This document shows, piece after piece, positions 56,701-64,000 of a DNA stretch of 64,000 bases. This DNA is from Vandiemenella viatica. Lineage: Eukaryota > Arthropoda > Insecta > Orthoptera > Morabidae. The stretch's first letter is position 1. Each line of letters starts with the position of its first letter. The stretch is from positions 118,162,095-118,226,094 of the forward strand of contig CM061920.1 in assembly GCA_031002005.1 (NCBI GenBank), given 5' to 3'. The notes beneath the pieces are model-generated. The model saw nothing but the letters and a program-made list of their open reading frames with translations, ran no database searches and had not been told where the DNA came from. Made by a program: the position numbers and the translations under genes.

Positions 56701-57813
56701 CATACTCAAACTATTCTACTGGAAATTCTACAACAACTGAAACGGAACCGGGAACTTGGCATTACGACTACTCTGATGTGGATCCCATCTCACAGCGGCA
56801 TCGAGCATAACGAACGGGTGGACGCCCTGGCAAAACAAGCTATCCATGAGGGAGAGGTAATCAACATGCAACTCCCGATCTCGGATATAACACATAATAT
56901 CAAAGTAAGAGCCAAGGAAAAATGGCAAGAGGAATGGACGATCTCCTCAAAAATCAAAGCCTCATATTATGCAACCATTCAACCGAACATATCTCCAAAA
57001 CCTTGGTTTTACAATTGGAACAGTAGCAGACGATTAATCACTACGATATCGAGAGCCCGTTTTAACCACGGTAACTTCCCCAGCCACCTACACCGAATAG
57101 GGTTGAGAGATTCCCCATACTGCGACTGCTCAGACCAGGCAATAGGAGACATCAATCACATAATTTTTTCATGCAATAAATACCAACAACTCCAGGACCA
57201 AATGATGAAAGATCTTGCCAAGAACGGCTTCCCCTTTCCGACAAACGTAACCCTCCTACTTTCCAGCAACAACAAAGTAGTACTTAGCATCCTCGCCAGA
57301 TACTTAAAAGATGGAGGGATAGAATTCTAACCAATCTTGTAAGTTAAAACAGGAAATGACTATACTTCAAACCTAAAGCCCAAACCACAGCACAACCCCA
57401 CTTCCGCGCAAGCACAACAACTAGTTTGGCAAAATTAACAGTATCCTCACCAATCTACCGATTGAGGCCAACACCAGATAGATCAACCCTCTACAGATTA
57501 TTTGTCAAAGAAATACAGCGATTTAGACTAATCAGTAGAAAATAATGGATATACAGAACCGCCGATTACTAAGTCTAGTTGATGTATCGTCTAGCAACGC
57601 TTTTTAGATTATGGTACTTAAGAAGGCACTTGAAATTTGAATATTGTAAATAGCATATACATTCCACAAGATTGTAATAAGTTTTACCTAATATAGATAA
57701 GGAAATGTGTAAATAGATAAGTTACGCAAATGGATGTAAGAAGCTTTGTAAAAATTTAGATTGGCTGTATGGTCTCTAACCAAATGCCATTAAAATAAAA
57801 AAATTTAAAAATT
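53754..57813 (+). mobile_element. LINE-C (I/R1-like), 5'-truncated insertion with intact ORF2 body
   Basis: Bounded by 'aataacaaca' at 53744-53753 and 57814-57823. It is 5'-truncated within the endonuclease domain, so the 5'UTR, any ORF1 and about the first 50 codons of ORF2 are absent. The 3'UTR (57331-57813) ends with 'ggctgtatggtctctaac', 'caaatgccatt' and an A-rich tail, the segment shared with SINE-G and with LINE-C at 15302-16925. An uninterrupted frame of nearly 1200 codons shows it inserted recently. Confidence 0.9.
53755..57330 (+). CDS. LINE-C ORF2: endonuclease-reverse transcriptase-RNase H (5'-truncated)
   Basis: Frame open from the truncation point to TAA at 57328-57330. Domains in order: exonuclease/endonuclease/phosphatase domain lacking its start ('YTLYRNDRADGKGGVAILV' at 53776, 'LAGDFDAHNKSWG', 'GSDHLPI'); reverse transcriptase ('YRPISLMSCVGKTLERL', 'FLDIQSAYDKV', 'GLPQGAILSPLLYLIYS', catalytic 'FADDVVIYA' at about 55591); RNase H ('IFTDGSK', 'IYTAEAKALLEAI', 'LTDSLSVL', 'HSGIEHNERVDALA', giving the D-E-D-D set); and a C-terminal Cys/His cluster ('YCDCSDQAIGDINHIIFSC'). 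RNase H after RT places it in the I/R1/Jockey group. All catalytic RT and RNase H residues are present. Without the 5' end and its promoter it is probably not an autonomous source copy. Confidence 0.93.
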   Translation, partial: TKITFNSYTLYRNDRADGKGGVAILVHNNVPHDPVQLNTENLPFQAVAVRIRANQLPFTIVSIYCSPSSVIRPNDWSKLNGQINPSLILAGDFDAHNKSWGCHYNDPRGTIISDMAEDYNLIIVNDGNPTMLQKPGKLPSAVDLTLCSPNLASISNWEVQRDPMGSDHLPILLTIGCPYTKDIASHPTIQWNTNSADWPHYRRLMEEKISQTSEYSTGAETYRNLENIISEAAEKAIRRKKFNTRKNRPPLWWNPLCSKAVAQRRLALSAYRKNSDLHHYIAFLQTNARTKKILKNQKRLNWMRYCETMGKNSNVSSIWATVRSLKDNKFNKGAPTINTSILEEIMDRIAPATVPREEPNFKLTPHEPSDHFLCRPFDIKELHQVLKRSSDTSPGIDGIHYSMISNMPQTGLQLLLNSFNRIWMKEPIPLEWRTQVIIPVLKQNKDPLAATSYRPISLMSCVGKTLERLVKNRLEWWVEAKNLIPNSQTGFRKGKNTTDNLAILTSDINLTFLNKQYLGAIFLDIQSAYDKVNISILMHKLQMLGIPKKFVAGLFSLLSERIIFVSSKKNKIGPRIVFLGLPQGAILSPLLYLIYSMDINSHLPTRIISLQFADDVVIYAIGDTQDEVLILLSEAMTALSIWLHNNGLDLSNAKSSVVYFSKRKILYNSSNLQLGPYNLTLKRQGRFLGMILDHRLNWAQHIDQLITKAISRLNIIKMVSGVWWGAHPQSLLLIYRSLIRPLIDYGSMFYQNARKDALNKLDRLQSRCLRACLGAVRSTPTNALLVESGEPPLHIRRAYLTEKFLMERLSLNNHPIHERLERLSTIANRAKSRARLPLLNAYKFWLKYKDKLSSYNMLPIFQEPFELRLERTHTILWEEAKSGNLIHKISRFLSKPDNSTLKIFTDGSKTTGNNRVGAAYFCPNTGKSTQFSLPEEASIYTAEAKALLEAIRYSQSTNMDKVVILTDSLSVLKSLQNTTWNSHTQTILLEILQQLKRNRELGITTTLMWIPSHSGIEHNERVDALAKQAIHEGEVINMQLPISDITHNIKVRAKEKWQEEWTISSKIKASYYATIQPNISPKPWFYNWNSSRRLITTISRARFNHGNFPSHLHRIGLRDSPYCDCSDQAIGDINHIIFSCNKYQQLQDQMMKDLAKNGFPFPTNVTLLLSSNNKVVLSILARYLKDGGIEF

Positions 57814-57823
57814 AATAACAACA

Positions 57824-60800
57824 ATAGGGCACAGTTTAAATTCTTTTGGAATAAAACTAAATTTTTCATGCCCTGCTGTAGCGTCAAATGCCAGTTGTAA
57901 TTCTGACCCATGTTAAGTAACAATCTAATCAAAGGTTTCGTTAACATTGATGTTCGAAAATTAAAACTTTTATCTTACTTATCTATGGACAAAGAATTTA
58001 AGAAATACTTCTGTTTAGCAAAATAATACGTAAATATAAGCATCTAATGATTGATATCACGATTTAAAACGCAATACATAATTATTTTTTTCAATGTTCT
58101 GCCAGTTAATTTATTCGCGGATGCTTGGAAATGTTATTAAATAACGTCCATTACAAAAAAAATAATGACGTAACGCATGTGTCATGGCGCGACGTCATAG
58201 ATTGACGTCATGCCGTGACATGTGACGTCATACGTGATACCTGGCTTATTATATTAAAAGATAGTTTGCGGTTGACACCGGTGGAAAAACTTCAGCCACT
58301 AGAGAAACACGCGTCGAAATTTGTTGTCATTAATTGTTTTCGGAATGAGCTGAACGTATTCTATTAATTTCCAACTGTGGGTAAAAACGAGCTTTACACA
58401 ATTGTTACTATTTATCATTTGGTTTTGAATTTGGTGTTGTACGGAGACGTATTCAGCATTGTCAATAGTGCTGAGTCTTTTTTATAGTGTTTGTCTTAAT
58501 TATTCTTAATGAATATAAGCTTCAGCGGTAGTAGATAGTGTGTATAGACTTCAGACCAGTCAACAACGCTGTGCACAAAGAGATATGTTTTGAAAGGTTT
58601 TTAGATACAGATAAGGCGCTCCTCAGATCTCCACGTGTCTAAAGAACCTCCTCCCCCCCCTCTCCTCCAAGGTCATCAACACTTAGCTTGAGTCTTTCAA
58701 TTTGTGGTAAAGGTTTTACTCCGGCCCTCGATACGTGAATGAGAATACTTTCTCAGCAAACCATCTTGTTTACGTCTTCTTTCGTACTATTCGTACAGTC
58801 ACACGAGGATGATTCTTTTGGGTGCCAGTTCGCGGGTGGAACATAGGGAATAAGGGTTGTTCGGCCTGCCTATTTCTGTTTGTTGAAGAATCGATAGGTT
58901 TGAATAACTGGACAGCTTCATTCACACAGTCAGGAAAGGAGAAGTGTATTGATTTGTATTGTCATAATATGTACTTCCTCTGTTGTGCGTCATATAACCC
59001 GCTTGGCGGGAGTTAGCTGGTTCGTGCGCTGTTGAGGAAGAAATTTTCACCATGGATACTTCGTCGGTACAGTATGAGAAGTAGTGGTGAACGATTCCTA
59101 ATTACAGATTGTTACCAAGTTCTGGGTTAAATTCCAATTCTTTCCGCATTACGTATATAGTAAAAGCGTACGCTTCAGTTGATGGTAATTCGTCCATCGG
59201 CGTCTTTAAATTTGGCGGCTCGCCTGGTATCTTTCTTAAGAGTAGGCCTGAATGGGCCGGAACGTTGTTTCATTCTCTTCCTTTCTTCGTCATATATGCA
59301 GCACATTTCATGTAACAACAGTCTTCACGGTAACGTACGTACATACAAACGCGCGGTGGAATGGATCTGGTCACCCAACCAGAAATATGGTTCATTACAA
59401 CTGTTCTGATTCTGACCTGCCCCAGCTCAGGACACCATGCTTACTGTCATCATAGACAAATGTCGGTTTAAACAAAATAGGTGAAAATGTTGGCCAAGTT
59501 TGCACATGTGCTTAGTCAGAACTCTTTTCAACAATATTAGTAGAAATTGTGTACATGATTTGACTATTAATGCTTTTTAGATGGTTTATATTGCAGTAAG
59601 ATTGATTTCTTTTCTCCTTGCGATACTTTTTTTGTTCTAATGTATCATTTTATATCATTAGCCGTCAATAACCTTGATAGTGATTGCGTCCATTAAGCTC
59701 GTAGTTAAGTAAGCTTTCTGGGTGCAACATTTCTGGTAAAGATTCTACTAATATGGCTAAGAATATATATTTTAATAGTCGTTTGTGCGTTCTCTAAGTT
59801 GCAACCGCCACGTTGACTTAATTTTACCCCATGCATAGATTATTACGCAACGAAGCTATGTTATCAGATCAAGTATTGTTTCGCTATCTCTCACATGGAC
59901 GCTCTTAATATGACTACTTACAAAGAGAACAATATTCACTTTGCCTTTCGTGTTTGCGATGATGCTGTAAATGGAATCACCGCTTAACAACACGAGAAAT
60001 TCTTTAAAACTTCTTACACTTTGACAGATATCCAGCCTTAACGTTCATACAACTGCATTATGTTTGATGTACACAGTGTATTGTAATCTTGCAAGTTAAT
60101 AACACATTAGTGGTAATTTTTGTTTGTAGAAATGATGTAGAAATATCGTCAAAAATGGAAGAGGATGTGCAGGAAGGCTCGCACAAATTAGAAAGTCTAA
60201 TGATAATGATGTTCGCTCATAACTGAGTCTAATGGTAACTTGGAAAGCATTATGCTTTTATGTTGTGCTGCGATATGGAGAAAGACATTGGTGGCTTAAT
60301 TACTGCGTTACTGATCTCGAGTTGAGACTATTTGGAACAAGTATGCAAAAATCGTGGCCCTTGAGCGTTCGTTTTCTTTGTTGAGTAGTTAACACATGTA
60401 TTTTCATGGATGCTCAGTATCTTGATCTCATCTTGCCATAAATGTTCCACGAAAATCTATTAAAAATGATCAGAAATTAAGTGACAGTCTTCTGTGTTTG
60501 TTGATTTGCAGGATTCGTGGCAGCTGATAACATTATGGCCCTTCTTAGACTTTTTTATTCCTAAGTTTTATGCTTCGCTCCTTTGTGTAAATCAGCATGA
60601 AGCGATGTTTTTAATATGCGTATCTTCTTTAAAATTTTGGTAGGACTATTTCAGATTTAACAAATCATAGACTGGGGCTGTTATGCAAAAGAAAGCACGT
60701 AATTAAGGTACTTGATTATGAATTATCTTATCATTTGCTTACATGAAAGCGAGTCCCGGGCATGGACGCTGAAACCAATAAAATGGTATTCTTACGACAA

Positions 60801-61048
60801 GTAAAAAGCTGTAGCAAAAATAATGAATTAGATGGGATCAAAATATAAGCTCGCTCGTAGGTAAAGCTAATTGTAGATTCCGATATTTACATCGAATTTG
60901 AAGTACTTAAATAATTCTGGGGAAGTAGTCAGTATTGTAGCTTTGCGTCTATTGTATCAAAACAAAAATTTTCGCCATTCAAATTAAGCCAACATTATTG
61001 TATAATTTATATTTTACGGAGTTTTACAACCCTTATATTGTTTTCCAG
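57824..61048. other. Repeat-poor region, possible 5' part of an unidentified gene
   Basis: Few recognisable transposons. Four CRE-like sites lie at 58165-58230. An ATG in a strong context ('caccatgga', 59050-59058) opens only ten codons before TAG. An ATG at 60155 follows a plausible acceptor at 60129, but no good donor follows. These could belong to a gene with short 5' exons, but no protein homology backs it. Confidence 0.3.
58165..58230. promoter_or_regulatory. Cluster of CRE-like sites
   Basis: Two perfect TGACGTCA palindromes (58203-58210 and 58223-58230, 20 bases apart), a CGACGTCA at 58190-58197 and a half-site 'tgacgtaa' near 58166-58173. CREB/ATF-family factors bind this motif. It may be a promoter or part of a repeat. 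Confidence 0.4.
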
Positions 61049-61171
61049 TATAATTACTTAATCGTTGAGACACTTGCCGAAGCGCGGCAGAAGCGTTCAT
61101 ATACCGTGGTCGTAGGTATCACCGTGAGAACCATGGCCACGGAGTGTTTTGAGAAAAAGGGAGAAATGGAG
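61049..61171 (+). CDS. Candidate internal exon of an unidentified gene
   Basis: The pyrimidine-rich acceptor 'ttatattgttttccag' ends at 61048. The following 123 bases are open in phase 0 and end at 'atggag' before 'gtaggt'; a stronger donor 'gtaagt' lies four bases further on (exon end 61175). The 41 residues include 'YLIVETLAEARQKRSYTVVV' and 'ATECFEKKGEME', with a composition like a soluble folded protein rather than random AT-rich translation, and GC content above the flanks. I do not recognise the family. It lies in the repeat-poor region. Confidence 0.35.
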
Positions 61172-61866
61172 GTAGGTAAGTGTTAGATCAGGATTGTTAG
61201 CAAATAGCAGTATTGTATGAAAAAAGGATGGAAGTTAACATTCCTCATCACACTTTCACGTATACTTCCCAAATCTGCTTTTGAATTTCACCAAAATACA
61301 CTTTCTTTGCAAGTCTAACTGCTGTTCCAGTTTTGGCATTCCTTTAATGTCAGTAAATCTAACCTACAGCTTACAGCTAACGGAACTTCTGAAAATAAAT
61401 CATTTATCAAAGTTAGAAGATCTCCTAAAACTAAAAGATATTGACAAAATAAGTTGCGAAAAGAATGACGATGGTGTTGAGCTTTCGACCGATGTTATTA
61501 TAGTACGCCTATTGACTGAGTGCCTGCTATACTTGCCTCGTATGTGCCTGGCTGTTACAAAGTTCTCTCTGAATTTCATTCATATTTTATATTTGTCTGA
61601 AATATTCGGGTAGTTTGTTTTCTGGAATCTTTCAAAATGTAAATGATGGTCAAATGTTAAAAAGTCGCCCAATCTTTTTTGATGTACTGGACAGATTTTA
61701 CTGTTGCTGTAGAACTCGGCCAACTGAAGCATTATTTATTTTTGTACTGTATCTAATCGCCCCAAAAGCACTACTAGACATTGCCCATATGTTTTTAAAG
61801 TTATTTTTGATATTTCTGTAAAAGAAAAGAAAAAAAGTTGCTTGTCTTCTTCGAACTTAGAACATC
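61172..61866. other. No confirmed gene; open frame 61281-61613
   Basis: A 110-codon frame contains 'LTELLKINHLSKLEDLLKLK', preceded by an acceptor-like 'cagcttacag' (ending near 61376). It might include another exon, but there is no recognisable homology. Confidence 0.25.
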
Positions 61867-61868
61867 TA

Positions 61869-62794
<926 letters not shown>

Positions 62795-62796
62795 TA

Positions 62797-63640
62797 TTTA
62801 TATACTCTGCAATTCACATAAGTGCGGGTGGCAGAGAGTTCTGTGCACCGAAACTAATTTGTATTCCAATCCGAATAGCACGAGGAAAGAAAAAATTCAT
62901 ATAAGCTTCAGTGTGACATCTTATTTCTCTTCCGTTATTGCGATCCAAATATGTTCGTGGACGAAGTGTTTCATCGCACTCGTAAATGAAAGTGGTTGTA
63001 CGTACGTTTCCCAATAAATCTTAATAAAACCTACGTCGTCTGTCTATCAGAGTATCTCAGCCCAATCTTTGAATCAATTTCATAAGGGCTTATCAAGCAG
63101 TCACGGATCGAGCGACTCTTCTCTGTATTTTCACTATACTGTTAATCAACCCCCTACGAAGCGGATCCCAAGCGGCAAAACAGTAATCCAAATGTGGTTA
63201 CACGAGGGTTTTGCACGCTATCTCCTTTGTGAATTACCAATTTTCAAGAATCTCAGCATAGAATTAGTTCTACCTACAACCAAATTAATGTGCAAGTCCC
63301 ATTTCATGTTTCTTTGTACTTTTGCGTCCAAATACTTCAGGGAATTGAGCATATCAATAACTGAACTGTTTACTTTTTATTTCTGTAGAAACTGATTTCT
63401 TAATATAGTGTAAGTTGCCATTCGTCGACTCATTCCATCCCGCTGAATTTCTAAACAAATCGGCGATATTTCTTACTTTCCTATAGATGACCGCATCATC
63501 TGCGAACAATCCCAAAGTGCTATTCATGTTGTCTCTAAGATCGTTTATAAAAAAATAAGAAAAGAAGTAATCCTATTACACTTCCTTGAGGTACGCCCGA
63601 TGAAACATCTAGTTTAGAAGTAGTGTGTGGCAAAACTTGA
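62797..63640 (-). mobile_element. LINE-B-related element (gatgta-tail subfamily), 5'-truncated
   Basis: On the minus strand it encodes RT from about 'GSVIG' (degraded), 'FFINDLRDNMNSTLGLF' and catalytic 'FADDAVIYR' (63480-63500) to the C-terminal 'FFPRAIRIG' near 62870. Its tail repeats lie on the far side of the mariner ('acatcta' near 61862). Same family as 52600-53060. Frameshifts throughout. Confidence 0.7.
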
Positions 63641-64000
63641 AAATTAAATGCGTGAAAGTTTAAAGCCAGCAGGTTCGTGCCGAACTCAGGAGATCAAGTC
63701 CCCTTCTGTGCTTATCATTTTTCTAGGCTACTTCGGCTCGTTACCCTTACAGCTCAAGTGCATGTTGGGACTAATCGCGATATTCCTGCAACTGGAAACT
63801 GCCGTGTTTGCTCATGGAAAAGCACAGTTTTTAAAACATTATTATAAACATCAATAATGGTGCTTGATCTTTGAGTAAGTTCTTTCCCTCACTTATCGTC
63901 CACACGTTTACTCACGATTGGAGCTTGTGGAGGAGTCATGTACCAGCAAGATTGTGAATACGTCACATTTAACTTGCGTTTCATTCTATACACATAACAA
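63641..64000. other. No recognisable gene
   Basis: A 69-codon frame at 63648-63857 shows no family motif. Confidence 0.35.

Noticed and set aside
59053..59085. ATG in strong context at 59053
   Set aside because: Only ten codons before TAG and no clear donor within them.

Overview
Eukaryotic nuclear DNA, most likely from an insect with a large repeat-rich genome. Evidence for an animal nuclear genome: a tRNA-Val gene, an exon of a ZIP13-type zinc transporter with a canonical splice donor, tRNA-derived SINEs, mariner/Tc1/hAT DNA transposons and non-LTR retrotransposons. The SINE type, with a central 'ggttttccatggtt' domain, resembles repeats I remember from orthopteroid insects, but no order can be fixed from the sequence alone. 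There are no operons, ribosome binding sites, CRISPR arrays or bacterial genes.

Host genes are sparse. The well supported ones are tRNA-Val(AAC) at 34086-34158 and the first coding exon of a ZIP13/SLC39A13-like transporter at 34954-35251. A 123-base stretch at 61049-61171 behaves like an internal exon of an unidentified gene. The rest is mostly layered transposons.

Layout. 0-8.4 kb: LINE-A inserted into the 3' tail of LINE-B, a TA-flanked MITE, several SINEs and a Tc1 fragment. 8.8-10.2 kb: LINE-B on the minus strand with a 7-base target duplication. 10.6-11.4 kb: G-rich element with nested ends and TTA duplication. 11.9-13.2 kb: internally deleted Jockey-like LINE. 15.3-16.9 kb: 5'-truncated LINE-C. 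17.7-21.0 kb: mariner remnant, then a Tc1 copy split by LINE-B and by a hAT element. 21.3-23.6 kb: SINE and second LINE-A copy with an inverted copy inside. 24-27 kb: duplications and a SINE dimer. 27.5-29.4 kb: tandem array with a 368-base period. 29.5-33.4 kb: LINE remnants, one split by a small hAT element. 34-35.3 kb: tRNA and ZIP13 exon. 37-43 kb: more LINE-A copies carrying smaller insertions. 44.3-47.6 kb: palindromic element with arms of about 0.9 kb, inserted in a decayed hAT transposase. 49.4-50.1 kb: degenerate tandem repeat. 53.75-57.81 kb: long uninterrupted LINE-C copy. 57.8-61.9 kb: few recognisable repeats, the best place for a host gene. 61.9-63.7 kb: internally deleted mariner in the tail of a LINE.

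Two links between elements stand out. First, the 3'UTR of LINE-B and the body of the commonest SINE family share a domain of about 75 bases that can fold as a hairpin. Second, the 3' end of LINE-C matches the tail of a different SINE family. Both fit SINEs borrowing the retrotransposition machinery of partner LINEs present in the same window.
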